From: Hydractinia symbiolongicarpus
Taxonomy: Eukaryota; Cnidaria; Hydrozoa; Anthoathecata; Hydractiniidae
DNA: 64,000 nt
Direction of reading: 5' to 3'
NCBI RefSeq assembly: GCF_029227915.1
Contig: NC_079875.1
Location: 30,511,501-30,575,500 of the forward strand
The stretch's first letter is position 1; each line of letters opens with the position of its first letter. The notes under the pieces are model-generated. The model searched no databases and had not been told where the DNA came from. It saw nothing but the letters and a program-made list of their open reading frames with translations. Position numbers and translations under genes: made by a program. Shown one piece after another: positions 42,070-54,897 of this stretch.

Positions 42070-45000
42070 TACGAAAAATCGCAAATATATAACACTGGCC
42101 ACTTCTAAACGCCTCGTTTATCAATTCCACGGCTTAATTATAAGAACCTGAAACGAGGTTGTTGACCCTTAAGTACAATTATCTTGTATCAATACGACAA
42201 ATCGCAAATACAGGACACTCGTCAGTTTAAAATGCCTCGTTTATCAATTTTCCGGCTATAATACATAGAACCTGAGACGAGGTTGTCGGTCCTAAATGAC
42301 AATTATCTTGTATCAATACGAAAAATCGCAAATATATAACACTCGTCATTTTTGAAATACTTTGTTTATCACTTTTACGGCTAAGATATATAGAACCTGA
42401 GATGAGGTTGTCGTGCCCAAATGACAATAATCTTTGATCAATACGAAAAATCGCAAATACATGACACTCGTCGCTTTGAAATACCTCGTTTATCAATTTT
42501 ACGTCTATAATATATAGAACCTAGACGTTTTTGACCCTAATATACAACTATCTTGTAGTAATACGAAAAATCACAAGTACATGACACTCGTCACTTTGAA
42601 GTACCTCGTTTTTCAATTTTACGGCTATAATATATAGAACGTGAGAGGTGGTTGTCGTCCCTAAATGACAATTATCTTGTATAAATACAAAAACTTGCAA
42701 ATACATAACAATACGAAAAATCGCAAATATATAACACTCGGCTTTTTTAAATGCCTCGTTTATAAATTCCACGGCTAAAATATATAGATACTGAAACGAG
42801 GTTGTTGATCCCGAAGTACAATTATCTTGTATCAATACGACAAATCGCAAGTTCAGGACAATCGTCACTTTGAAATGCCTAGTTATCAACTTTCCGCCTA
42901 TAATGCATAGAACCTGAGACGAGGTTTTCGTCCCAAAATGACAATTATCTTGTATCAATACGAAAAATCGTAAATATATAACACTCGTCAATTTTAAATG
43001 CCTTGTTTATGAATTTTACTGCTAAAATATATAGATACTGAAACGAGGTTGTTGACCCCGAAGTACAATTATCTTGTATCAATACGACAAATCGCAAGTT
43101 CAGGACAATCGTCACTTTGAAATGCCTAGTTATCAACTTTCCGCCTATAATGCATAGAACCTGAGACGAGGTTTTCGTCCCAAAATGACATTTATCTTGT
43201 ATCAATACGAAAAATCGTAAATATATAACACTGGCCACTTCTAAATGCCTCGTTTATCAATTCCACGGCTAAATTATAAGAACCTGAAACGAGGTTGTTG
43301 ACCCTTAAGTACAATTATCTTGTATCAATACGACAAATCGCAAATACAGGACACTCGTCAGTTTAAAATGCCTCGTTTATCAATTTTCCGGCTATAATAC
43401 ATAGAACCTGAGACGAGGTTGTCGGTCCTAAATGACAATTATCTTGTATCAATACGAAAAATCGCAAATATATAACACTCGTCATTTTGAAATACTTCGT
43501 ATATCACTTTTACGGCTAAGATATATAGAACCTGAGATGAGGTTATCGTGCCCAAATGACAATCATCTTTGATCAATACGAAAAATCGCAAATACATGAC
43601 ACTCGTCGCTTTGAAATACCTCGTTTATCAATTTTACGTCTATAATATATAGAACCTAGACGTTTTTGACCCTAATATACAACTATCTTGTAGTAATACG
43701 AAAAATCACAAGTACATGACACTCGTCACTTTGAAGTACCTCGTTTTTCAATTTTACGGCTATAATATATAGAACGTGAGAGGTGGTTGTCGTCCCTAAA
43801 TGACAATTATCTTGTATAAATACAAAAACTTGCAAATACATAACAATACGAAAAATCGCAAATATATAACACTCGGCTTTTTTAAATGCCTCGTTTATAA
43901 ATTCCACGGCTAAAATATATAGATACTGAAACGAGGTTGTTGATCCCGAAGTACAATTATCTTGTATCAATACGACAAATCGCAAGTTCAGGACAATCGT
44001 CACTTTGAAATGCCTAGTTATCAACTTTCCGCCTATAATGCATAGAACCTGAGACGAGGTTTTCGTCCCAAAATGACAATTATCTTGTATCAATACGAAA
44101 AATCGTAAATATATAACACTCGTCAATTTTAAATGCCTTGTTTATGAATTTTACTGCTAAAATATATAGATACTGAAACGAGGTTGTTGACCCCGAAGTA
44201 CAATTATCTTGTATCAATACGACAAATCGCAAGTTCAGGACAATCGTCACTTTGAAATGCCTAGTTATCAACTTTCCGCCTATAATGCATAGAACCTGAG
44301 ACGAGGTTTTCGTCCCAAAATGACATTTATCTTGTATCAATACGAAAAATCGTAAATATATAACACTGGCCACTTCTAAATGCCTCGTTTATCAATTCCA
44401 CGGCTAAATTATAAGAACCTGAAACGAGGTTGTTGACCCTTAAGTACAATTATCTTGTATCAATACGACAAATCGCAAATACAGGACACTCGTCAGTTTA
44501 AAATGCCTCGTTTATCAATTTTCCGGCTATAATACATAGAACCTGAGACGAGGTTGTCGGTCCTAAATGACAATTATCTTGTATCAATACGAAAAATCGC
44601 AAATATATAACACTCGTCATTTTGAAATACTTCGTATATCACTTTTACGGCTAAGATATATAGAACCTGAGATGAGGTTATCGTGCCCAAATGACAATCA
44701 TCTTTGATCAATACGAAAAATCGCAAATACATGACACTCGTCGCTTTGAAATACCTCGTTTATCAATTTTACGTCTATAATATATAGAACCTAGACGTTT
44801 TTGACCCTAATATACAACTATCTTGTAGTAATACGAAAAATCACAAGTACATGACACTCGTCACTTTGAAGTACCTCGTTTTTCAATTTTACGGCTATAA
44901 TATATAGAACGTGAGAGGTGGTTGTCGTCCCTAAATGACAATTATCTTGTATAAATACAAAAACTTGCAAATACATAACAATACGAAAAATCGCAAATAT

Positions 45001-46160
45001 ATAACACTCGGCTTTTTTAAATGCCTCGTTTATAAATTCCACGGCTAAAATATATAGATACTGAAACGAGGTTGTTGACCCCGAAGTACAATTATCTTGT
45101 ATCAATACGACAAATCGCAAGTTCAGGACAATCGTCACTTTGAAATGCCTAGTTATCAACTTTCCGCCTATAATGCATAGAACCTGAGACGAGGTTTTCG
45201 TCCCAAAATGACAATTATCTTGTATCAATACGAAAAATCGTAAATATATAACACTCGTCAATTTTAAATGCCTTGTTTATGAATTTTACTGCTAAAATAT
45301 ATAGATACTGAAACGAGGTTGTTGACCCCGAAGTACAATTATCTTGTATCAATACGACAAATCGCAAGTTCAGGACAATCGTCACTTTGAAATGCCTAGT
45401 TATCAACTTTCCGCCTATAATGCATAGAACCTGAGACGAGGTTTTCGTCCCAAAATGACATTTATCTTGTATCAATACGAAAAATCGTAAATATATAACA
45501 CTGGCCACTTCTAAATGCCTCGTTTATCAATTCCACGGCTAAATTATAAGAACCTGAAACGAGGTTGTTGACCCTTAAGTACAATTATCTTGTATCAATA
45601 CGACAAATCGCAAATACAGGACACTCGTCAGTTTAAAATGCCTCGTTTATCAATTTTCCGGCTATAATACATAGAACCTGAGACGAGGTTGTCGGTCCTA
45701 AATGACAATTATCTTGTATCAATACGAAAAATCGCAAATATATAACACTCGTCATTTTGAAATACTTCGTATATCACTTTTACGGCTAAGATATATAGAA
45801 CCTGAGATGAGGTTATCGTGCCCAAATGACAATCATCTTTGATCAATACGAAAAATCGCAAATACATGACACTCGTCGCTTTGAAATACCTCGTTTATCA
45901 ATTTTACGTCTATAATATATAGAACCTAGACGTTGTTGACCCTAATATACAACTATCTTGTAGTAATACGAAAAATCACAAGTACATGACACTCGTCACT
46001 TTGAAGTACCTCGTTTTTCAATTTTACGGCTATAATATATAGAACGTGAGAGGTGGTTGTCGTCCCTAAATGACAATTATCTTGTATAAATACGAAAACT
46101 TGCAAATACATAACAATACGAAAAATCGCAAATATATAACACTCGGCTTTTTTAAATGGC
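42070..46160. repeat. 1,135-bp higher-order repeat, about 3.6 copies
   Basis: Landmarks at 42,548, 43,683, 44,818 and 45,953 are exactly 1,135 bp apart, about nine monomers per unit. Copies are nearly identical by eye; one visible difference is GTTGATCCCG against GTTGACCCCG. Similarity begins near 42,070 and fades near 46,160. Related but rearranged monomer strings continue to about 50,300. Confidence 0.85.
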
Positions 46161-49100
46161 TCGTTTATTAATTCCACGGCTAAAATATAAGAACCTAGAC
46201 GTTGCTGACCCTAATGTGCAATTATCTTGTATCAATGCGAAAAATCGCAAATATATGAAACACTCGTCAATTTTAAATGCCTCGTTTATGAATTTTACTG
46301 CTAAAATATATAGATCCTGAAATCCCTGAAGTACAATTATCTTGTATCAACACGACAAATCGCAAGTTCAGGACAATCGTCACTTTGAAATGCCTCGTTT
46401 ATCAATTTTCCGGCTATAATACATAGAACCTGAGACGAGGTTTTCGTCCCAAAATGACAATTATGTTGTACCAATACGAGTAATCGCAAATATATAACAC
46501 TCGTCATTTTGAAATACCCCGTTTATTAATTCCACGGCTAAAATATATATATCCTGAAACGAGGTTGTTGACCCCTAAGTACAATTATCTTGCATCAATA
46601 CGACAAATCGCAAATTCAGGACACTCGTCACTTTGAAATGCCTCGTTTATCAATTTTCCGGCTATAATACATAGAACCTGAGATGAGGTTGTCGTTCTAA
46701 ATGACAATTATCCTGTATCAATACGAAAAATCGCAAATATATAACCCTCGCCACTTTGAAATACCTCGTTTATCACTTTTACGGCTGAGATATTTGGAAC
46801 CTGAGACGAGGTTGTCGTGCCCAAATGAGAATCATCTTGGATCAATACGAAAAATCGCAAATACATGACACTCGTCACTTTGAAATACCTCGTTTAATAA
46901 TTTTACGGCTATAATATATAGAACCTGAGACGAGGTTGTCGACCCAAAATGACAATTATCTTGTATGAATACAAAAAATCGCAAATACATGACACTCGTC
47001 ACTTTGAAATACCTCGTTTATTAATTTTACGGCTATAATATATAGAACCTGAGACGAGGTTGTCGTCCCTAAAGGACAATTATCTTGTATCAATACGAAA
47101 AATCGCAAATATATAACACTCGTCATTTTGAAATACTTCGTTTATCACTTTTACGGCTAAGATATATAGAACCTGAGATGAGGCTGTCGTGCCCAAATGA
47201 CAATCATCTTTGATCAATACGAAAAATCGCAAATACATGACACTCGTCGCTTTGAAATACCTCGTTTATCAATTTTACGGCTATAATATATAGAACCTAG
47301 ACGTTGTTGACCCTAATATACAACTATCTTGTAGTAATACGAAAAATCACAAGTACATGACACTCGTCACTTTGAAGAACCTCGTTTTTCAATTTTACGG
47401 CTATAATATATAGAACGTGAGAGGTGGTTGTCGTCCCTAAATGACAATTATCTTGTATAAATACGAAAACTTGCAAATACATAACAATACGAAAAATCGC
47501 AAATATATAACACTCGGCTTTTTTAAATGCCTCGTTTATTAATTCCACGGTTAAAATAAAAGAACCTAGACGTTGCTGACCCTAATGTGCAATTATCTTG
47601 TATCAATGCGAAAAATCGCAAATATATGAAACACTCGTCAATTTAAAATGCCTCGTTTATGAATTTTACTGCTAAAATATATAGATCCTGAAACGAGGTT
47701 GTTGACCCCGAAGTACAATTATCTTGTATCAATACGACAAATCGCAAGTTCAGGACAATCGTCACTTTAAAATGCCTAGTTTATCAATTTTACGGCTAAA
47801 ATATATAGAAACTGAGACGAGATTTTCGTCCCAAAATAAGAATTATCTTGTATCAATACGAAAAATCGCAAATATATGAAACACTCGTCAATTTTAAATG
47901 CCTCGTTTATGAATTTTACTGCTAAAATATATAGATCCTGAAACGAGGTTGTTGACCCTGAAGTACAATTATCTTGTATCAATACGACAAATCGTAAGTT
48001 CAGGACAATCGTCACTTTGAAATGCCTCGTTTATCAACTTTCCGCCTATAATGCATAGAACCTGAGACGAGGTTTTCGTCCCAAAATGACAATTATCTTG
48101 TATCAATACGAAAAATCGCAAATATATAACACTGGCCACTTTGAAATACCTCGTTTATTAATTTTACGGCTATAATATATAGAACCTGAGACGAGGTTGT
48201 CGTGCCCAAATGAGAATCATCTTGGATCAATACGAAAAATCGCAAATACATGACACTCGTCAGTTTAAAATGCCTGGTTTATCAACTTTCCGCCTATAAT
48301 GCATAGAACCTGAGACGAGGTTTTCGTCCCAAAATGACAATTATCTTGTATCAATACGAAAAATCGCAAATATATAACACTCGTCATTTTGAAATACTTC
48401 GTTTATCACATTTACGGCTAAGATATATAGAACCTGAGATGAGGTTGTCGTGCCCAAATGACAATAATCTTTGATCAATACGAAAAATCGCAAATACATG
48501 ACACTCGTCGCTTTGAAATACCTCGTTTATCAACTTTCCGGCTCTATTGCATAGAACCTGAGACGAGGTCTTCGTCCCAAAAAAAAAATTATCTTGTATC
48601 AATACGAATAATCGCAAATACATGACAGTGGTCACTTTGAAATGCCTCGTTTATCAATTTTACGGCTATAGTACATAGAACCTGAGACGAGATTGTCGCC
48701 CGTAAATGACAATTATCCCGGATCAATACGAAAAATCGCAAATATATAATACTCGTCACTTCCAAATGCCTCGTTTATTAATTCCACGGGTAAAATATAA
48801 GAACCTAGACGTTGCTGACCCTAATGTGCAATTATCTCGTATCAATGCGAAAAATCGCAAATACATGACAGTCGTCACTTTGAAATGCCTCGTTTATGAA
48901 TTTTACTGCTAAAATATATAGATCCTGAATTCCCTGAAGTACAATTATCTTGTATCAATACGACAAATCGCAAATTCAGGACACTCGTCAATTTTAAATG
49001 CCTCGTTTATCAATTTTCCGGCTATAATACATAGAACCTGAGACGAGGTTGTCGTCCTCAAATGACAATTATCTTGTATCAATACGACAAATCGCAAGTT

Positions 49101-50329
49101 CAGGACACTTGTCACTTTAAAATGCCTCGTTTATCAATTTTCCGGCTATAATACATAGAACCTGAGACGAGGTTGTCGTCCTCAAATGACAATTATCTTG
49201 TATCAATACGAAAAATCGCAAATATTAATTCCACGGCTAAAATATAAGAACCTAGACGTTGCTGACCCTAATGTGCAATTATCTCGTATCAATGCGAAAA
49301 ATCGCAAATACATGACACTCGTCACTTTGAAATGCCTCGTTTATCAATTTTCCGGCTATAATACATAGAACCTGAGATGAGGTTGTCGTTCTAAATGACA
49401 ATTATCCTGTATCAATACGAAAAATCGCAAATATGTAACCCTCGTCCCTTCTAAATGCCTCGTTTATTAATTCCACGGCTAAAATATAAGAACCTGAAAC
49501 GAGGATGTTGACCCTTAAGTACAATTATCTTGTATCAATACGACAAATCGCAAATACATGACAGTCGTCACTTTGAAATGCCTCGTTTATCAATTTTACG
49601 GCTATAGTGTATAGAACCTGAGACGAGATTGTCGCCCCTAAATGACAATTCTCCTGTATCAATACGAAAAATCGCAAATATATAATACTCGTCACTTCCA
49701 AATGCCTCGTTTATTAATTCCACGGCTAAAATATAAGAACCTAGACGTTGCTGACTCTAATGTGCAATTATCTTGTATCAATGCGAAAAATCGCAAACAT
49801 ATGAAACACTCGTCAATTTTAAATGCCTCGTTTATGAATTTTACTGCTAAAATATATAGATCCTGAAACGAGGTTGTTGACCCTGAAGTACAATTATCTT
49901 GTATCAATACGACAAATCGCAAGTTCAGGACAATCGTCACTTTGAAATGCCTCGTTTATCAACTTTCCGTCTATAATGCATAGAACCTGAGACGAAGTTT
50001 TCGTCCCAAAATGACAATTATCTTGTATCAATACGAATAATCGCAAATACATGACAGTCGTCACTTTGAAATGCCTCGTTTATCAATTTTACGGCTATAG
50101 TGTATAGAACCTGAGACGAGATTGTCGCCCCTAAATGACAATTCTCCTGTATCAATACGAAAAATCGCAAATATATAATACTCGTCACTTCCAAATGCCT
50201 CGTTTATCAATTCCACGGCTGAAATGTAAAAATCTAGACGTTGTTGACCCTAGAGTACAATTATCTTGGATCAATACCAAAAATTCCAAACACATGACAC
50301 TCGTCACTCGTCACAATGCCTCGTTTATC

Positions 50330-50660
50330 AATTTTCTGGCTATAATAGATAGAACCTGAGACGAGGTTGAAATATATAACACTCGTCTCTTTTAAATGCC
50401 TTGTTCATCAATTAAACCGCTATAATAGATAGAACCTGAGACGAGATGGTCGCCCCTGAATGACAATTGTCCTGTATCAATGCCTCGTTTATCAATTTTC
50501 TGGCTATAATAGATAGAACCTGAGACGAGGTTGAAATATATAACACTCGTCTCTTTTAAATGCCTTGTTCATCAATTTTACGGCTATAATAGATAGAACC
50601 TGAGACGAGATGGTCGCCCCTGAATGACAATTGTCCTGTATCAATACAAAAATCGCGAAT
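50330..50660. repeat. Short local duplication in the array B tail
   Basis: A block beginning TTTTCTGGCTATAATAGATAG at about 50,331 recurs at about 50,494, an offset near 163 bp. Both copies include the truncated junction GACGAGGTTGAAATATATAAC, where about 60 bp of a monomer is missing. The duplication therefore copied an already deleted monomer. Confidence 0.6.
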
Positions 50661-51141
50661 ACATGAGATGCTCTGCTCTTTTAAATGCCTCGTATATCAA
50701 TTCCACGGCAAAAATATAAGATCCTAGACGTTGTTGACCCTAAAGTACAATTATCTTGGATCAATACGAAAAATCGTAAATACATGACACTCGTCACTTT
50801 GAAATGCCTCGTGTATCAATTTTACAACTAAAATATATAGAACCTCAGACGAGGTTGTCGTCCCTAAATGACAATTATTTTGTATCAATATGAAAACTCG
50901 CAAATATGTAATACTCTTGACTTTGAAATGCCTCGTTTATCATTTCCACGGCTAAGATATAAGAACCTGAGACGAAGTTGTTGACCCTAAATTACAATTA
51001 TCTTGTATGAATGCGAAAAATCGCAAATATATGAGACACTTGTCAATTTTAAGTGCCTCGTCTATGAACTTTACGGCTAAAATATATAGAACCTGAGACG
51101 AGGTTGTCGTCCCTAAATGACAGTTATCTTGTATCAGTACG

Positions 51142-51210
51142 TTTCAACCCAAGACCTCCCGCATTGGAAGCGAACGCTCAACCAGAAAACTGCCAGTCGG
51201 AATATTTTGG
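51142..51210 (-). repeat. tRNA-derived SINE-like fragment at the array B boundary
   Basis: On the minus strand the sequence TGGTTGAGCGTTCGCTTCC followed by AATGCGGGAGGTCTTGGG reads as the D-arm half, anticodon arm (TTCGC/GCGGG), variable loop and 5' T-stem of a tRNA. The T-loop then runs straight into satellite sequence at about 51,141, so the 3' T-stem and acceptor are missing. The first part of the D-arm carries indels. It looks like a truncated SINE head rather than a working tRNA. Confidence 0.5.
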
Positions 51211-51299
51211 AATACTTCCTTGCAAATTATAAGAGTCCAATAAAAACTTAGTAGCGTTAGGCAACGGAGAATTTGTCGACAATAATGGTCCTTCTTTAA

Positions 51300-54203
51300 C
51301 CCTATTCGTACCGGGGCTTTTTTGACGTTCAAATCCCAGGGGCGCGCTGATTGAGCGCACCCCCAAGAAAATCTTTCGCATAAAAGCGGTGAACCTGATT
51401 TTTTTACAGTAACATTATGTATCTATATTGTACCAAAAAACACCTACTTTGGATGTTTTCAAGCTAAATTACATTCTCACTGCCCCAATCAACATGAGCG
51501 GCTGAAAAAAAAGGGCGAAAAATAAGGATTTTTCAAAAAAATGTCCCTAAAGAAGGTTTTTTGACATGAATTAGTTTTTTTACACCAAAACCCTGCTATT
51601 AGTATAAAACATGACAAAAATAAACAAAAAGAAGTAAAATAATGTCAGTAAGGTTCATATCATCAGCTGAAACCAGAACGTTCATTTCTTTGAACACGAC
51701 ATACATTTTTGTATCATATGGGCCTGACACGTTGTATTGCCACATGATTGACAAAGTGATTTGACACACGGAATAGATTTTTTCTTTTGGGAATAATTTT
51801 CTCCTGCATTCTCAGCCTGACAAACAGTACACCGTTTCCTTGTTTCTGCAAATGCAGGACCAATAGCTGCACGCGGTTCCGGATTACATTGCGCATTACC
51901 CAAGACAAGATTTATTTTTTGTTTTGTGATGGACAACATACCATTTTGACTTCTTTTTTGTATGGTTGGTTTCACCAATTCCATGACTAATTGAAAGGCG
52001 TATTCAAAAGACTTTTGTTGTAGCGGATCAATACCTTTATTCAGTGAATATATCGTCGAAGAATTTACTCGAGCGGTATCCAACATGTAAGAAAACATAA
52101 CAAACGTCCACTTTCTTGACTTTGTCTTCGTCGTGTGAAACCCCATCCTCTGATCCACAATATCAGTACCCCCCTTTGTAAAGTCATATAGTTTATATAA
52201 CCCCAATTTGTGGCAATTATCATCCTTGGTTGTACCTAGGATTGGTTCTAGTGTTGACAACATGAGTACATTTTTCTTTCCGTTTGAAGTTTTCACTACA
52301 TATGAAGATAAGGACAGCGGCCCATCTTTTTGCCAATACACTTCACTGGACAGTGGCTCTCTTTGTTTGAAATCTTTCATTTCAATTGGAATTCCTTTCC
52401 TGTTGATCTGCATTGTACCAACACAAGTGATATCCCTTTCATACAACCAAAGCGCAAGCGGGATTGATGTATATAATCTGTCGAAAGATATATTACGTCC
52501 GGCCAGCGAGACAACATTTGATAGTTGTTTTATCATGTATTTTACTATTTCCTCAGTGCCTGGTACATAATAAATTCCTGGATCTCCCTGTGGTTTGCCG
52601 CTATATGGAGCTGCAAGGAATGTATACGGATATCGTGCTGCATTTATGGCTTTCAGTAATAAACCGTATTTGGCGGGTTTGTTGGGATTGTACTGTTTGA
52701 AACTTATCTGTGTCCTCATTGGATACAGGGTTTCATCAAGTGATAGATAGTCGCCCGGTACAAGGCATGACATGCATTCATAATTGAAAGATTCAAAAAC
52801 TTCACGCATTGCCGCAAAACGGTCATGTTTCCATCTTTCATCTCTTGTTGTCTCGTCGTCAAAACAAAGGTTTGTACGTATAAAAAAAAACCTATTTCTC
52901 GACATAGTGGCGCTGAATATTGGCGGACCATATTGGTTTGAGAATAATCTATGAGCAGATATACAGTTTAGTTTGTATAGTCCTCGATATAGGTACAATC
53001 CAATAAATGCATAAATTTCTTCAACAGAGGTTTCTTTCATGTACGAATACCTACTATTTTGCGTCAAGAAATTATCGGGTAGTTTGGACAGAGTGCGTCT
53101 AATCTTTCTGTTGGTGCACAACAAAATGTTATTCACAATTTCAGGAGTGAAGTAGAGCTCAAAAGCAGAACGGGGTGATGCAGTTTCACAAGCTTTTGGT
53201 TGTGGGCCTTGTCGTCCAGTAATAACATTTGCACGATTATTTCGACCAACATTTCCAGCTTGTGGCTGATTCTGGAAAGTACGAATTATGTCATTTTTCT
53301 TCTTATTATCTATTTTGAAAATGCTTTGGATAGACTTTGATTCTGGTGGTATTGGAAAAACGTTATAATTTTCTAAATTTGTAGCGGCAGCAATACTGTT
53401 TACTAAGCGATATTTCGTAAGTCGACGTCTCCTCAAATGGTTTGCTCCGGCTTCCTCTTCACTTTCGGACGCATCATTGTCAGCATCACCTACACGGTCA
53501 TCGTTATCATGTTGATGATCCTCTTCTTCAACTATTTCTTTATCTATGAGACAAACAAAAATACTAAAAATAAATTATCACACATTTTGAAACATATTTT
53601 GCTTCTCGCAACCAATGCGCCATATATATACGCGAAGTTAGACAGAGAGATTATATATATGTATATATAATATAGCTATATATATTACCAATTTCACCGC
53701 ACAATTCTTCCAAATCATCTTCATCATCAAGTTCTTCATCCATAGCTTCGTCTACGTTATCTTCTTCAATAAATCTCAATATATTTTGAATGGCTTCCTC
53801 AGATGAAATTCTAGCCTTTTTCGGTCCCATTTTGTAATTTTTTTATTAGACTAATAATATATAAAGGGGTAATTTATGTCACAAACGCAATAATTATATT
53901 TTTTATTATATATAAGCCCTCTTTGCTATACCATCTATCCTATTTATCTAATTAACATCAATAAGACTGAAAATATAACACAATTCGAAATATTTCATTT
54001 TTCGCTTTTGCGCCTTTTTTGACATTGGCCCCATAATGGCCGCAAAACATAAATTTTTCAGAAAAAAAATTTGCCGGTCTTAACCGCCCTAAAAAAATAT
54101 TAAAAGTCTGCGAAGCTCATGCGGGTCGCTTAATTTTTCATGAAAAGCCGCATAAAAATGTGAAAGGGTGCGCTCATTCAGCGCACTCCCGGTACAAATA
54201 GGG
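51300..54203. mobile_element. piggyBac-type DNA transposon, structurally complete, 2.9 kb
   Basis: The ends are inverted repeats CCCTATTCGTACCGGG (51,300) and, reverse-complemented from the right end, CCCTATTTGTACCGGG, 15 of 16 matching. Each end is flanked by TTAA (51,296-51,299 and 54,204-54,207), the hallmark piggyBac target duplication. Subterminal inverted palindromes of type GCGCTGAATGAGCGC lie about 40 bp from the left and 15 bp from the right end. A single intact two-exon transposase gene fills the interior. It inserted 155 bp beyond the end of array B. Intact frame, termini and target duplication suggest a young copy. Confidence 0.95.
51682..53830 (-). CDS. piggyBac transposase, 667 aa, two exons
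   Basis: The exons are 53,830-53,689 and 53,543-51,682, joined across a 145-bp GT-AG intron with matching phase. The first ATG begins MGPKKARISSEEAIQN. Residues about 23-80 are strongly acidic, common in piggyBac N-termini. The DDE_Tnp_1_7 core carries the expected aspartates: D317 in SLDETLYPM, D402 in SFDRLYTS and D508 in KGGTDIVDQ. A Cys-rich zinc-binding tail closes the protein (CTVCQ, IPCVKSLCQSC, CMSC), as in piggyBac proteins that read their own termini. Family knowledge says it excises and inserts DNA at TTAA without leaving a footprint. No stop or frameshift is seen, so it could be active, and the length is near that of known piggyBac transposases. It could alternatively be a domesticated PGBD-type gene, but intact termini and TTAA duplications argue for a mobile copy. 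Confidence 0.93.
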
Positions 54204-54207
54204 TTAA

Positions 54208-54897
54208 GATTATTTCAGAGAAATAATTTGACGATATTTTGAGGAAAGAGGAAAACCGTGTCCCCTGGAGATAAACCACAGCGCTTGTGATGTTATTAAA
54301 AAACACTCCAAATAAATGGGTTTAAAAACAACCTTTTGAAACAAAAATTCCAATTTAACCGCTGTAGGTATTATTCCAAGATATTTCAGTCAAGTCCTAA
54401 AAAAACTTTTAAAGCATATTAAAAAAAAAACAAATACGCGCGCAGTAAATAAATGAGTTGCGAATCCTTGCAATGTCTCTAGTGGGATAGAAAACTAAAC
54501 AAAGAAAAAAATTAGGTGGACGCCTTTCCTATGTCCATAAGAATATAGAAAAAAAGTTAACGCAAAATTACTTGCTTCTGGAAGTATTAGAGAAAAAAGC
54601 ATTAGGCTCCAATTAGACGCGCGAGCAGTTCTTAATTAGCGAATCTATTTTAACAGAGTCGAAGATAGTCGAAGATATAAAACTATCCTCTCCCCAGAGA
54701 TTTATTTCGTTCGGTAAAAGCACGTTTGTATTGAATTTTTAATTATAACGACAAAGAGTTTGTTTAGTTGCAAACAGAAGTTTAACTTTCTACGAAAAGG
54801 TTTGTGTAAATTTCTCAGTTTCACGCTGCCATCCAGTATCACAACTGTGTATACAAATTTATGCTGTGCTAGCAAATAGCGCTGACCGGTTTGTTGA
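54208..54897. other. Intergenic stretch, no gene seen
   Basis: AT-rich sequence between the piggyBac and the next ORF. No convincing frame, RNA gene or repeat was recognised on either strand. Confidence 0.5.

Larger units (their letters stand above)
39400..51141. repeat. Satellite array B (diverged subfamily of the same satellite)
   Basis: Head-to-tail monomers of about 124 bp share with array A the blocks GACAATTATCTTGTATCAA, CGCAAATA and GCCTCGTTTATCAA in the same order and orientation. They differ consistently: TATAATATATAG replaces TAAAATATATAG, GTCGTCCC or GTTGACCC replaces GTCGACCC, and the variable cassette is mostly ACACTCGTCACTTTG, rarely the GAGACATTTGTCTC form frequent in array A. 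About 95 monomers are present. Variation between neighbours is greater than in array A, and shortened monomers occur (for example near 49,225 and 50,370), suggesting an older array. Confidence 0.95.

Noticed and set aside
1-51141. CRISPR array or other repeat-spacer system
   Set aside because: There is no alternation of short constant repeats with unique spacers. The whole 124-bp unit is repeated, and the context is eukaryotic.
52208-52570. Plus-strand ORFs over the piggyBac transposase
   Set aside because: They are antisense shadows of a well-supported transposase exon.
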